Origin: Caenorhabditis remanei
Taxonomy: Eukaryota > Nematoda > Chromadorea > Rhabditida > Rhabditidae
Assembly: GCF_010183535.1 (NCBI RefSeq)
Contig: NC_071332.1
Span: 19,034,001 to 19,098,000 of the forward strand
Length of the DNA stretch: 64,000 bases
Direction of reading: 5' to 3'
In this document: positions 32,139 to 43,168 of the stretch, piece after piece
Layout: the number at the start of each line of letters is the position of its first letter
Numbering within the stretch: the first letter of the stretch is position 1
Program-made: the position numbers and the translations under genes
The notes under the pieces: generated by a model
What the model saw: the letters and a program-made list of their open reading frames with translations, nothing else
Database searches by the model: none
Told to the model about the DNA's origin: nothing

Positions 32139-33739
32139 TTATAACTGAAATTGAGTGGTGCAGGCGATCTCTGGGAAGCATTTTCCGAACATTTCGTTCC
32201 ACTCGTCTCTCATTTTGTCGTCGCTGCAAATCAAAAATCTATTTATTTTTCAAAAAAAAGAAATGAATACATTAAATCCTCGGGATCATCATCTTTTCCG
32301 TGAATTCTTCTCGAGTGTTGTCTGGCTGACGTCTTCCGAGAAACAAGAAATCCGCACGTTCTACATTTGTATTGTTTCGAGACACAATGCATTGAGATCA
32401 CGTGCATTTTCAGATTCCATCGATTGTTTCCCCACGGTTTGAGTATGACATTACACATCTGACACTCATACGATGTCTCCTCTTTTCTACCGTATTCTTT
32501 TGCCATCATTTCCTCTTCTTCTTCCTCTACTGCATCCGGAAAACATTCCATCATTAATTCGGTCCACGGGCGGTCACTGCAATGAATGGAAGTGAGCGGT
32601 AGAGCGCATTTGAAGCGGTTTTCGGTTTGAAAATGACAATTTTAACAAAAAAACCATTTAAATTCGTCAGAAACTGTCTGAAAAATGAATTTCAGACTAT
32701 TTTTCGATAGAAAATTAGAAAAATCGGCTGAAAACCTGACAATGTTCCTCCAAAAACACATAAAAATCTAATTTTGGAGATAGCTAAACGTATAATTTTT
32801 TAGATTTTCAATCAGAAAAACTGAAATTTTTTTAAATTTCAACGCGGAAATTGGAAAAATTAGTTCGAAATCGTAGTTTTATGTAACTTTTAGCTATAAA
32901 TGCTCGATTTCATGGGATAATTGCTGCTGAAATTCGCCCAAAACATTTTGATCAGAAAATTGTGAGAAAATGACCAAAAAATACAGTTTTCAGCAAGTGC
33001 GCTCTGTTGAGAAGCTGTAAAATCAACAAAAACTTGAAACTTTCGATGTAAAAATAGGCTTTTTTTAAAAACTCAAATTTTTGACTGATTTTCAGCCGAA
33101 TTTTCAGATTTTGTGATATAGACTCATCATCCCAGAACTAACATGAGATCAACGATATTTCGTCGATGTGTTCGATGGATGGTAGCTGAATGATGTGTGA
33201 CTCGATGTCTCATCGAATCACTATAATCACATTGTCTACATTTGAATCGTTTCGTATCAGAATGCATTTCGATTGCATGCTCTTTTAGTGATGAATTACT
33301 GTCTCCCGTCACCAAAATTCCACATTTCTTACATCTCTTTTCTATTGATTCTATTGGCTCCTGCTGCTGTATGACACTGAAAATCAATAAGCTCCGCCCA
33401 CTTTAAAAAGGACACACCCCCTCTTACCATACACCCAATGACATTTCCTCTTCTTCTTCCTCCTCCGTGTGTCTGTCGATTTGTCCGAATGTCTCACTAA
33501 AAAATTAGATTTTTATCTGAAAATCCATTTTTTTCTCACTTATTAATCTGAAAATCCAAATCCTGTTTTCCCTCTGAAAATCGAGTAAACCAAAACTGGA
33601 ATTCGTTGAATCCGATGACGTCATTGCTGACTATTTTACACAAATTATGGAATCCCTCATTGATTTTTCGTTTTTGAAGAAATTCGTAGAGAATAAAGGA
33701 TCGAATCATTTTTGAATCGAATTTCGGGACAGCCGGCAT
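32139..33739 (-). CDS. HTH plus four C2H2 zinc fingers (297 aa)
   Basis: Exons: 33540-33739, 33428-33496, 33143-33376, 32271-32576, 32139-32223; 894 bp, all junctions in phase 2. Exon 1 is an HTH module of the same type as in the F-box genes (R-S-F-I-L-Y-E-F ... F-N-E-F-Q-F-W-F-T-R-F). Exon 2 is acidic. Exon 3 has two fingers (C-K-K-C ... H-A-I-E-M-H and C-R-Q-C ... H-S-A-T-I-H). Exon 4 has two more (C-Q-M-C ... H-V-I-S-M-H and C-R-T-C ... H-S-R-R-I-H). A short motif with C-F-P (W-T-E-L-M-M-E-C-F-P, then W-N-E-M-F-G-K-C-F-P) is repeated after each finger pair. Probably a nuclear DNA-binding protein. Intron 3 (33142-32577, 566 bp) shows no recognised element. Its first two exons were copied into the chimera at 5865. 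Confidence 0.8.
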
Positions 33740-33931
33740 TTTTCTGAAAGGATTTTACAAGATTTCGAAATTTAAAAAAAAGGGAAAATTGAGGAATCCC
33801 AACGCTTTTAACGTATTTTCTAGTAGGAAAAACGGAATAAAAACAAAATTTATAACAACAACAGTAAGGAGAACAAAATAACAACACATTGGTAATGAGT
33901 TAACAGATAAAATCAATAGGAGAAAAGGTAA

Positions 33932-35136
33932 TCATTGTTTTCTTTCGAGGCAAACGAACTCCTCTTGATATCCGTCTTTCTCTTGATGTTCGATTTCATA
34001 GAATTCATTGGTTCCAGGAATTGGGTAACGTCGGAGCGACGGAAAGTTCGGAACCATAGCCTCTGGTTCATCGAAACACTTCAAGATTTGGCTACGAGGG
34101 TCACAATTTTTGGTAAAGTAGATAACGCATTTTTGTACTTCGGCTTTCTTCATGAGTCTCTGAAAATCACGAGAGAATTGAAAAATCTTCGTTGAATTCC
34201 AAAAGAAACAAACCTTGAGAAATTGCGCTTTTAGTTTGTCTGCTGGTCCTCCTCCTCCTCTGTAAATACCTAGTCTCAAAGTGAATCGAGGGCAATTGTA
34301 AAAAACATTCCTTGGAAATTTAGGAAAGATAGTATCACTCTCGATATACACCATTTTTGCTGCTTGACATTGCTCCGATTCAATAATTTTAGTAATGTCT
34401 TTGCGGTTTGGATTCTTGAGGAACAGTTTGATCTCTTCAAGCACTCCAGGAATCATAAAGTGCAAATCAATTTTTGATGAAGGGTAATAACGTGTAAATT
34501 CGACCTTCTTGACATGAAGTTTTCGATTCGATTCGTCCAGCTCTTCAATCAATTCCTTCCAATGTTTATCTTCTTCCCAAATCGTCAATTTCTCCAATTG
34601 GAGTTTCGGGAGCTTCAGTGCTCTGAGTGGACAACACCCTAAACTGTGAAACTCGGTTATTTTCGGACTCAAGTTATCGAATTGATATCGAATATCCTTG
34701 CACACATCACGGAGTCGCATTCTGAAAAATTGATTCGATTAATACGACGACCAATTTGATTTTGTTCGGTTACCTTTCATATATCCACAAACATTCGATA
34801 ACTTTTTCAAAAATCTCCAACGGTAAGTCGGTGAACGAGCGAGCTTTTGGATCGGATCTGAAATTGACCGACTGTGAATATTGTTTGTATTCTACGTTCG
34901 TACCTTCTATCATAATCCAATTCAAAATCCCTTCGAGCGAATCTCGCAAACCAGAATTCGAATTCCGGATAGTCCACGAAGTCTTCTCCCAACACTTTAC
35001 ACAACTCTTTGTGAGCTTTGAAACTCAATATTCTCCATATGTCCGGATTTGTTGCAATTTGTGCTTGTACTTTCTCGAATTCTTCGAGAATTCTTCTACG
35101 AATAACCACTGGATCTCTCTCGGAGACCTCGGCCAT
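33932..35136 (-). CDS. Type A F-box/FTH protein with a shortened linker (350 aa)
   Basis: Exons: 34904-35136, 34774-34857, 34214-34721, 33932-34159; 1053 bp. HTH and F-box (S-F-T-D-L-P-L-E-I-F-E-K-V-I-E-C-L) are intact. In exon 3, about 30 residues found in paralogs between the F-box end and the FTH core (the S-Y ... N-P-I-S-F-V-M-N stretch) are missing; K-I-T-E-F-H-S-L-G-C-C-P-L-R-A-L-K-L joins directly. The deletion keeps the frame. FTH has an added G-G-G-G-P-A-D loop. The last intron is a 54-nt, stop-free, in-frame one. It has the type I upstream block at 35301-35378. Confidence 0.87.
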
Positions 35137-35300
35137 TTTGTGAGCTTGCAACTGAAAAAGTGGGAAAATTAGTAGGCTGAAACGTTTCGAAATGAACGAA
35201 AAACTCGATAATCCTACAAAACTCTGAAATTTTCAAACATTTTCAGCAAAAAATCGACGCATTTAAGATAAAACCTCAAGAAACACAAAGTTGAAAAACT

Positions 35301-35378
35301 CAAAAAATGATGACAATGTTTGCGCGTAAGATATGGTACATTGTCCGCATTGCGAACTTTGAGAACCACCGTAGTCAG
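35301..35378 (-). promoter_or_regulatory. Conserved upstream block, type I
   Basis: On the - strand: CTGACTACGGTGGTTCTCAA, AGTTCGCAATGCGGACAATG, TACCATATCTTACGCGC, then CATTGTCATCATTTTTTGAG. It lies 165-240 bp before the ATG at 35136, as in other A-type genes. Confidence 0.55.
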
Positions 35379-35639
35379 TCAAAAACAAATTTTAGAAACA
35401 GTTTTCGCTATTTTTACCGACTTTAGCTAAAGTAATGGCTGTGCACAATGCTCTATCGATTTTTTAGTTTCGTAGCTTCATTTTTGACTCAAATTTTAGC
35501 GCATAAGCCATGAAAATGTTTTATAATTTCGGTTTACGGCAAACTCCGAAATTTGACGGGATGGTTTCGTTTCTTTCCGATTTGTACAGTCTCGAATTTA
35601 GTATCTCCTGGCATTTTTCGTGAAAAAATCTTCGCAATA

Positions 35640-35970
35640 AAGGGATTTCAACGTTTCTAACGTCTTTTTTAGCATTACAATAAAGAATTTAAAGAATAAT
35701 CCATAACAAAATCAAGGAGAACAAAATAACAACAAATTGACAATGGGTTAACAGGAGAAATTGAATTTGAAACAAAAGAAGAATTATGATTTTCTTTCGA
35801 GGTGAACGAACTGCGCCCATAGTAGATTGCCTTCCAGTCGGAATTCGATTTCATAGAATTCGTTTGTTCCCGAAATTGGGTATCGACGAAGCGAATGGGA
35901 ACCAACGAATTCTTCGAACTCGAATATGAAGGAGGAGCCGTTTGCCTCGAAAGAAAACAATAATTCTTCT
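35640..35970. pseudogene. Two F-box gene 3' ends joined head to head
   Basis: The - strand of about 35660-35890 is a decayed C-terminal exon and 3' flank (R-F-V-D-T-Q-F-R-E-Q-T-N-S in a wrong frame). Immediately after, the + strand from about 35899 reads G-T-N-E-F-F-E-L-E-Y and ends C-L-E-R-K-Q with TAA near 35964, followed by a normal-looking 3' flank. The two halves are mirror-image copies of the same gene end, so this is an inverted joint left by rearrangement. No complete gene remains. Confidence 0.7.
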
Positions 35971-36156
35971 TTTGTTTCTAATTCATTTTATCTGTTAACC
36001 AATTGTCAATTTGTTGTTACTTTGTTCACCTTGTTGTTTTTGTTATAAATTCGTTTGTTTATGTTTTTATTCCTTAAAAAAATACGTTAAAAACGTTGAA
36101 ATCCCTATATTGTAAAGACTATTCACAAATAATGCATGTTCCTAAAATCTTTTTCA

Positions 36157-36225
36157 CTGACCATGGTGGTTCTCAAAGTAAGCAATGTACGATATCTTAC
36201 GCGCAAACATTGTCATCATTTTTTA
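36157..36225 (+). promoter_or_regulatory. Orphan type I upstream block
   Basis: It reads CATGGTGGTTCTCAAAGTA, AGCAATGTACGATATCTTAC and CATTGTCATCATTTTTTAAG on the + strand. About 8-9 central bases are missing compared with others. No F-box start follows on the + strand, so it was stranded by the inverted rearrangement just upstream. Confidence 0.5.
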
Positions 36226-36248
36226 AGGTGCACTTTTTGTCATATATA

Positions 36249-36458
36249 TTACCCATCCGCCGTTGGCTGACCACTCGTTCAAAGTTCGGCCCGGGGTCGC
36301 GGAGTGGGTCTCGTTGCGGAATTTCGATTTACGGCGGCTCTTGACCGTACTTTAGCCATAAAAGGAGGAGTTTTTATACTACGGTTGTCGCGTCGAGACC
36401 CACTTCGAGTCCCCGGGCCGAACTTTGAGCGAGTGGTCAGCCACCGGCGGATGGGTAA
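36249..36458. mobile_element. 210-bp palindromic MITE with TA flanks
   Basis: Arms TTACCCATCCGCCG and CGGCGGATGGGTAA are inverted, followed by GGCTGACCACTCG / CGAGTGGTCAGCC and GTTCGGCCCGGGG / CCCCGGGCCGAAC. TA lies on each side (36247-36248 and 36459-36460), which suggests a Tc1/mariner-type mover. Not coding. Confidence 0.75.
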
Positions 36459-36549
36459 TATGAAAGCTTTTTAAACTTTAAAAAACACGTTGAAAACGTT
36501 GAAATCCTTATATTGTTCAAACTTTTTTCTCAAAAAATGCCAGAAGCTC

Positions 36550-36775
36550 GGTGTTACTTCGCTTAAAAACTGTGTTGCATAAGAACTGTACCGTTTAAGA
36601 ACTCTGTTCGCAATAAAGCGCATTTGTCGTGAAAATTCATATCAAAACCTCGAAAAACAACTATCAACCCGTTGAAATTTCAAATTTCAGATGTCAATGC
36701 GAACTCGCTCCACTGCTAAACGAGTTCTTAAACGACACAGTTCTTATTCGCGCAGTTCATAAGCGATGTAGCACC
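36550..36775. mobile_element. Palindromic MITE (GGTGCTACTTCGC family), copy 1
   Basis: Ends GGTGTTACTTCGC and (reversed) GGTGCTACATCGC, with ATAAGAACTGTACCGTTTAA and AACTC arms inside. A better preserved copy is at 42292-42505. CAGAAGC-like words flank both sides here. Confidence 0.7.
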
Positions 36776-36782
36776 AGAAGCA

Positions 36783-37064
36783 TAGTTGTCAAGGCCCGGG
36801 AAATTGGCGCCAAGTTTCAAAATTCAATTTTTTTTGAATTTTTTTCGCGAAAAAGTCAAATTTTCGACTATCATTCAGAATTAGAAGAAATTCTGAAAAA
36901 TCATTCGAAATGGTAACATTTCGATGAAAAATTGAAAAAATTTCAAAAAAAAATTGGGAAAAAAAAGATCACTTTATGAAGCCGGGCCTTACCAAGTATG
37001 ACCAGAAGCTCGTAAAATTACTTTTGACCAGACTTGTCAAAAATCGGCCCGGCCCGGCCCGAGG
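36783..37064. repeat. GGCCCGG-family repeat
   Basis: It begins around TTGTCAAGGCCCGGGAAATT and ends with CGGCCCGGCCCGGCCCGAGG. A CTTACCAAGTATGACCAGAA word inside suggests nested or truncated copies. Related to the element at 6210-6811. Confidence 0.5.
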
Positions 37065-37065
37065 C

Positions 37066-37305
37066 CTCTGCGAGCCGAGTTATGAGCTCTCAAACGTTTC
37101 AAGTGGATAAGCTTTTTCACATGGTATTTCAAATCGACAAGTAGTATACGCTAGATATTTTAATTTTTTCAATGTGCAAACACAGGTAAACCGTTGGGAA
37201 CAAAAATGAAACCGCTCGATGACGTATATACGACCGATTAAAAATTCAATGTGAAAAAGCTCGGCCCTGTGAAAAGTTTGAGAGCTCATAACTCGGTTTG
37301 CAGAG
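37066..37305. mobile_element. Palindromic MITE, ~240 bp
   Basis: CTCTGCGAGCCGAGTTATGA plus GCTCTCAAACG at the left match, inverted, GTTTGAGAGCTCATAACTCG plus GTTTGCAGAG at the right. The interior is single copy. It abuts the GGCCCGG repeat. Confidence 0.7.
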
Positions 37306-37409
37306 ACATTTAGTAGGTTTTGACAACAGAAATGGACTCTCCGTGGTCGAAAATACCTATAACCATATTTATAGGTTGTCTGAAAGTGGCGTCTCCAAAG
37401 ACTTCCCTT

Positions 37410-37560
37410 GTAAGATAACATCTAGGCAAAAACCGTTAAAAATCGAGTCCTCGAAACTGAAAACTATGTCGAACAGTTTGAAAGTGGTGCACTTTCGTTT
37501 CCTAACTGATTTCAATAAGAACTGCCGGTTTTGTAATAAAAACGCGATTGCTTAATTTGT
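37410..37560. repeat. Dispersed segment shared with 46566-46715
   Basis: AAGATAACATCTAGGCAAAA ... GGTGCACTTTCGTTTCC ... AAAAACGCGATTGCTTAATT occurs here and at 46566-46715 in the same orientation. Both lie near the 3' side of A-type genes. The remaining bases to 37756 are 3' flank with a paired ACGTT motif near 37615-37640. Confidence 0.65.
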
Positions 37561-37756
37561 GGAATTTCAGGAGCTTCTGGCACTTTTTTGTGAAAAAGTC
37601 TTCAAAATATAGGGATTTCAACGTTTTAAACGTTTTAAGCATTTTTAAAAAGAAAAAGGAAATAGAAACAGAATTTATAACAAAAACAACAAAAAGCGCA
37701 AAATAATAACAAATTGACAATGGGTTAACAGGTAAAATGATTTTAAAAAGAGGAAA

Positions 37757-38984
37757 TTATGGTTTTCTTTCGAGGCGAACGGCCTCTCCTTGATATTCTA
37801 TTTCGTAGAAATCATTGGTTTTTCGAATTGGATAACGACGAAGCGTAGGGAAGTTTGGAACCATAGCCTCCGGCTCATTGAAATATTTCATGATTTCTCT
37901 CTCAGCGTAGATAGCGCATTCCTGTACGTTGCCTTTGTTCATGAGTTTCTGAAAAAAAGATTTCGGTTCAATTGCATCAGAAAGAAGCTCACCTTGAGAA
38001 ACATTGCTTTCAAAGCGTCTGCAGGTCTTCCTCCGAGTTTAAGAGTGAATCGAGGACAGTCGTAAAGAGATGTCAATGGAAAGTATGAAGTTGCAGTCCG
38101 ACTCTCAATATGCACCATTTTAGCTGCTTGATATTGCTCCGATTTAATAATATAATAGAATTCGCGGCCTGTTAGATTGCTGAGTATGATCTCTTCAAGT
38201 ACTCCGGGAATCATAAAGTGTAAATCATTGTTTGATGAACTACAATAATATGGAAAATGGACTTTCTTCACATGAAGTTTCCGATTTGAAGCGTCTAGTC
38301 GTTTAATCAATTTCTTACAAGAAATACTTTGTAGATCAATAGTCAATTTCTCCAATCGGAGTTTCGGGTGTTTCAGAATATTCATCACGAAAGAAATAGG
38401 ATTCCGGTAGAAACCAGAACTAGATATGTTATTTTCATTTGTTCCGAAATCGGCCGCACAGTAAGGTTCAGGTCTCGATGTCTGCGTGACTCTCCAATCC
38501 TTCGCATGGTTATAGTAAATCTTAGTCACTTTCAGATCCCAGTTATCGATTTGAATTCGAAAATCCTTGCATACATTACGGAGTTGGAATCTGAAAAATT
38601 GATTTGATGAATTAAATTTCTAATTTTATTTTATTTGATTACCTGTCATGTAACTCCAAGTTTTCGCCAACGTTTTTGAAAACGTCTTGTGGCAAGTCGA
38701 TGAGCGAGCGAGTTTTCGGATCGGATCTGAAATTGACAAACTGTGAGTATTGTTTCTATTCTATTTGCATACCTTCTATCATAATCCAAATCGAAATTTC
38801 CTTGAAGAAATCTTGAGAACCAGAATTCAAACTCTGGATAGTCGATGAAGTTCGCTCCCAGCACTTTACACAACTCTTTGTGAGCTTCGAAACTCAATTC
38901 TCTCCACAATTCCGGGTTTGCTGCGATTTGTGTCTCCACTTTTCCGAATTCTTCGAGAATACGTCCGCGAATAGCCACGACCAT
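37757..38984 (-). CDS. Type A F-box/FTH protein (361 aa)
   Basis: Exons: 38773-38984, 38643-38726, 37993-38590, 37757-37948; 1086 bp. The start M-V-V-A-I-R-G-R-I-L-E-E-F lacks the usual A-E-x-x-E-R-D-P leader (seven codons shorter). F-box: S-L-I-D-L-P-Q-D-V-F-K-N-V-G-E-N. FTH contains D-L-H-F-M-I-P-G-V-L-E-E-I and Y-D-C-P-R-F-T-L-K-L-G-G. The tail ends R-L-E-R-K-P rather than K-Q. An acceptor-like TTTTTCAG is 13 bases before the ATG. Unlike neighbours it has no recognisable type I block upstream; the region above 38984 (to 39174) matches 48290-48470 instead, so a promoter change is possible. Confidence 0.9.
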
Positions 38985-39174
38985 TTCGTGAGTTTTACTG
39001 AAAAATAATGAAATTATACGACTGAAAGTGTATGTAATGAACGAAATAGGCGGAAGACTCAAAGAGATGCTATAAATATCTGAAAACTAGTGTCAAATTG
39101 TTTTGTTTCTTGTTTTTGACATTTCGGTACTAATCTGACGTCCGGTGTGAATTCAATCAGAAAGAAAAGAAGAA

Positions 39175-40492
39175 TTACTGTTTTCTTTCGAGGCGAACGA
39201 ACTCCTCTTGGAGTCCATAACGGTCAACGCTTGTTCGATTTCGTAGAAATACTTGTTCGAGTTCGTAGAATTCGTTGCTTCCCGGAATCGGATAACGACG
39301 AAGCGACGGGAAGTTCGGAACCATAGCCTCCGGTTCATTGAAATAGCTCAAGATTTGGCTCAGACGGGAACGACATATGGAAATGTAGACAACACATTTT
39401 TGTACTTCACCATATTTCATGAGTTTCTGAAAATAACGAGAGAATTGGAGCCTTTCATTGCATCAAAAAGAAGCTAACCTTGAGAAATTCCGCTTTCAAT
39501 TTTTCCGCAGAATCGTCGAGTAGCACAGTGAATCTTGGGCAATGGTAAAGAACATCTAAAGGGAATCGAGAAGTGACTAACAGACTCTCAATATACACCG
39601 TTTTAGCTGACTGGCATTGCTCCGATTCAATAATTTCACTGAACTTTTCGCGTTTTGGATACACGGGGGACATTTTGATCTCTTCAAGCACTCCAGGAGC
39701 CATAAAATGCAAATCAATTCTAGATGAATGAAAATATGGAAATTGAATCTTCTTAACATGAATTTTTCGATTCGATTCGTCCAGTTTGTTAATCAATTTT
39801 TCCCAATATTCATCTTGCTCAGCAAACGTCAATTTCTTCAATAGGAGGTTCGGGAGCATCAGTATATTCATCACGAAAGAAATTGGATTGCGATAGAAAG
39901 CAGGGTAGCAGATGTTATCTTCATTTTTTCCAAAATCTTTAGCCCGATACGATCCGGATCCGTTCGTCACCTTGACTTCCCAATGACTTCCATCTATAAA
40001 CGAAATCTCGTCCACTTTGAGATCCCAATTATCGACTTGATATCGAATGTCTTTGCACACATCACGGAGCAGCAATCTGAAAATTTGATTTGATGAATCA
40101 AAACTCCGAACTTGAATATTCTTGTTTACCTGTCATGTAACTCCAAGTATTCTCCAACGTTTTTGAAAACGTCTTGTGGCAAATCGGTAAACGAGCGGGG
40201 TTTCGAATCGGAACTGAAATTGATAAACTGTAAATTTTAATTGTATTCTATTTGCGAACCTTCTATCATAATCTAAATATAACTTTCCTCGAGCGAATCT
40301 CGAGAACCAGAATTCGAATTCCGGATAGTCAATGAAGTCATCTCCCAGCACTTTACACAACTCTTTATGAGCATCGAAACTCAGTTTTCTCCATAATTCT
40401 GGGTTTGTTACGATTCGTGTCTGTACTTTTCCGAATTCTTTCAAAATAAGTGAACGAGTTTCCATTGGATCTCTCTCGGCGACATTGCCCAT
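39175..40492 (-). CDS. Type A F-box/FTH protein (388 aa)
   Basis: Exons: 40260-40492, 40130-40213, 39479-40076, 39175-39426; 1167 bp. HTH (S-L-I-L-K-E-F ... Y-P-E-F-E-F-W-F-S-R-F), F-box (S-F-T-D-L-P-Q-D-V-F-K-N-V-G-E-Y), FTH (H-F-M-A-P-G-V-L-E-E-I) complete. The last exon is long because of an insertion, E-L-E-Q-V-F-L-R-N-R-T-S-V-D-R-Y-G-L, between the Y-E-L and the R-L-E-R-K-Q end. Probable SCF substrate receptor. It is followed closely by a broken relative on the same strand. Confidence 0.9.
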
Positions 40493-40719
40493 TTTGAAGG
40501 TTTTTACTGAAAAGTTGGAATAATTAGAAGGCTGAAATGTTACGAAATAGACCAAAGACTGTGGAAAATAAAGTCTTCACAACATAGGGATTTCAACGTT
40601 TTAACCGTATTTTTGAGAGGAAATAAGGAACTAAAAACAGAATTTATAACAAAAACAACAACAACAGAACATTGTAACAACAAATTGGTAACGGTAAATT
40701 CAATAGAAAAAGAGCAAGT

Positions 40720-42125
40720 TATTTTTTTTCTCGAGGTAAACGACCTCCTTTTGAATCCGACCAAAAGAACCGCGTTCCTCTTTTATTCCATATTCGAGTT
40801 CATAGAATTCGTTGGTTCCTGGAATGGGGTAACGACGAAGCGACGGAAAGTTTGAAAGCCTCTGGTTCATCAAAATATTTCATGATTCGATTTGGAGCGC
40901 CACGAAATTCGGAAATGTAGAGAACGCATTTTTGATCTTCACCATATTTCATGAGTCTCTGAAAACAATGAGAGAATTGGAGACTCTTCGTTGAATTCAA
41001 ATGAAGCTAACCTTGAGGAAGTTCGATTTCAAACCGTCAGCAGGTCTTCCTCCGAGTTTAAGACTGAATCGTGGGCAATTGAACAGAGCATCCAATGGAA
41101 ATTTCGAAGTGGGTTTCGGACTATCAATATACAACATTTTAGCTGACTGACATTGTTCCGATTCAATAAATTCAATGATTTCTCTGCGGTTTGGATTCGC
41201 TAGGTATATTTTGATCTCTTCGAGAACTCCGGGAATCATATAGTTCAAATCAATTTTTGATTGATAGTGACGGTTTGGAAATTCCACATTCTTCACATAA
41301 AGTTTTCGATTCGATTCAGCATCTTAGCTGCTTGGCAGTGCTCCGATTCAACAATGTCATAAAGGGTCTCGCGATTTGGATCGTTGAGTTTGATCTCTTC
41401 GAGTACTCCAGGTATCATAAAGTGCAAACCGATTTCAGATGAACGGTTATATGGAAATTCGACCTTCTTTACATGAAGTTTCCTATTTGATTCGTCCAGT
41501 TCTCTGATGAATTTCTCCAAACGTCTATTTTGTTAATATAACGTCAATTTCTCCACTTGAAGATTCGGGAGCTTCAACACTTTCATCAAGAAACACATTG
41601 GATTCTCTTCAAAATAGGACGGAATGTCTTTATTTACGTAGTCCACCCGATAAGATCCCGCCGTCTGCGTGACAGTCCAATGATCCGAAATACGAAATCT
41701 CGTCCACTCTGAGATCCCAGTTATCGACGTGAGCACGAACATCCTTGCACACATCACGGAGCAGCAATCTTAAAAATTCATTTGATGAATCATAACTTCG
41801 AATTTGATTTTGTTTCGTTACCTGTCTTCTAACTTCCGGATCGGAACTGAAATTGAACAACTGTGAATATTGATTATAGTCAATTTGCGAACCTTCTGTC
41901 ATAATCCAATTCGAAATTTCCTCGAGCGAATCTGGAAAACCAGAATTCGAATTCCGGATAATCAATGAAGGCATCTCTCATCACTGTACACATTTTTTGG
42001 TGAGCTCTAAATGCCATTGATCTCCATGATTCCGGGTGGGCTGTAATATGCGCCTGTACTTTTCTGTATTCTTCGAAAATACGTCTGCGAGTATCCAATG
42101 GATCTCTCTCGGTGACGTTGACCAT
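40720..42125 (-). pseudogene. Recombinant type A F-box pseudogene with deleted F-box
   Basis: Exon 1 (41893-42125) is an intact HTH. Exon 2 shrinks to 25 bp (41822-41846): about 59 bp holding S-F-T-D-L-P ... G-E-Y are gone, so the F-box and the frame are lost. Exon 3 has further shifts near 41680 and 41540. At about 41330 the FTH frame runs C-Q-A-A-K-M-L and then jumps back to N-R ... V-K-N-V-E-F, repeating the region that follows E-S-N-R-K-L; so two paralogs were joined with a partial FTH duplication. The last exon (start 40958) lacks ~10 bases after P-E-A and ends without the normal R-K-Q. Clear pseudogene. Confidence 0.88.
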
Positions 42126-42291
42126 TTTGAAAGTTTTTACTGAAAAAATGGAACAATTAGTAGAGTGAACCGGTTGGAAATGAACGAAAAACACGATAAA
42201 CCTTTGAAATTTCGTAATTGTCAAATATTTTCAGCGAAAATTCGATTCATTTACGGTAAAACCTCAAGAAACAAAAGGCTGGGTGCTACTT

Positions 42292-42505
42292 CGCAAAAGA
42301 ACTGCGCGTATAAGAACTGTACCGTTTAAGAACTCGTTTTGCAACGGAGCGCGTTCGCATTAACAACTGAAATTGGAAATTTCAACAGGTTTTCAGTTGC
42401 TTTTCGACGTTAAATTGGAATTTTCACGACAAATGCGCTCTATTGCGAACCGAGTTCTTAAACGGTTCAGTACTTATACGCGCAGTTCTTCTGCGAAGTA
42501 GCACC
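42292..42505. mobile_element. Palindromic MITE (GGTGCTACTTCGC family), copy 2
   Basis: GGTGCTACTTCGCA at the left and its inverse at 42492-42505, with GCGCGTATAAGAACTG and ACCGTTTAAGAACTCG arms. It pushes the type I upstream block of the pseudogene at 40720-42125 to ~400 bp from its start. Confidence 0.8.
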
Positions 42506-42520
42506 AAAGGTTGAAGAGTT

Positions 42521-42600
42521 CACAAAAATGATGACAATGTTTGCGCGTAAGATATGGTACATCGTCCGCATTGCGTACTTTAAGAACCACCGTAGTCAGT
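42521..42600 (-). promoter_or_regulatory. Conserved upstream block, type I
   Basis: - strand: ACTGACTACGGTGGTTCTTA, AAGTACGCAATGCGGACGAT, GTACCATATCTTACGCGC and CATTGTCATCATTTTTGTG. It belongs to the pseudogene that starts at 42125, separated from it by a MITE. Confidence 0.55.
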
Positions 42601-42624
42601 TGAGCGTAATTTAGACATTTTGTG

Positions 42625-42998
42625 GAGACCGTACCGAACGGGGAGAAACGAGCGAGTGAGAGAAACGAAACCGGGAGAAATGGCGGCGAGGCGATTTTCG
42701 GGCTGTAAATGTGATGAAATTGTGCATAAAGATATAAGTAACGTTCCTAAATGTTGTCAGATGAAAAATGACAAAAAAGGCGGTCATCAACAAAATATGA
42801 GTAGAAAGTGGTAAATGCCACTGTTTTCGTTAGAATGTTTTTATCAGATGAAATTAATGCATTTGACTTTTAAATTACTATGCTTAAACATTGCGCACAG
42901 TTTTTGCACATGTACTGCCCGAAAAACGCCTCGCCGCCATTTCTCAAGGTTTCGTTTCTCTCACTCGCTCGTTTCTCCGCTTTCGGTACGGCCTCACT
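42625..42998. mobile_element. ~370-bp palindromic element (GCCGTACCGAACGG family)
   Basis: Left arm: GAGACCGTACCGAACGGGGA, GAAACGAGCGAGTGAGAGAA, ATGGCGGCGAGGCG. The right arm carries the same words inverted (CGCCTCGCCGCCAT, TTCTCTCACTCGCTCGTTTC). Small open frames here come only from the palindrome. A shorter relative lies at 50471-50634. 42999-43168 is 3' flank with a paired ACGTT motif. Confidence 0.8.
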
Positions 42999-43168
42999 TT
43001 TCGTGAAAAAAGTCTACGCAATAAAGGGATTGCAACGTTTCAAACGTTTTTTTCAGCATTAAAAGTAGAAATTAGAAGATTATTCATAACAGTAACAAAA
43101 AGAGAACAAAATAACAACAAATTAACAGTGGTTTAACAGGTAAAATGAATTAGAAACAGAAGAAGAAA

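Noticed and set aside
42611..43136. Several small open frames on both strands
   Set aside because: They arise from the arms of a GC-rich palindrome and match no family.
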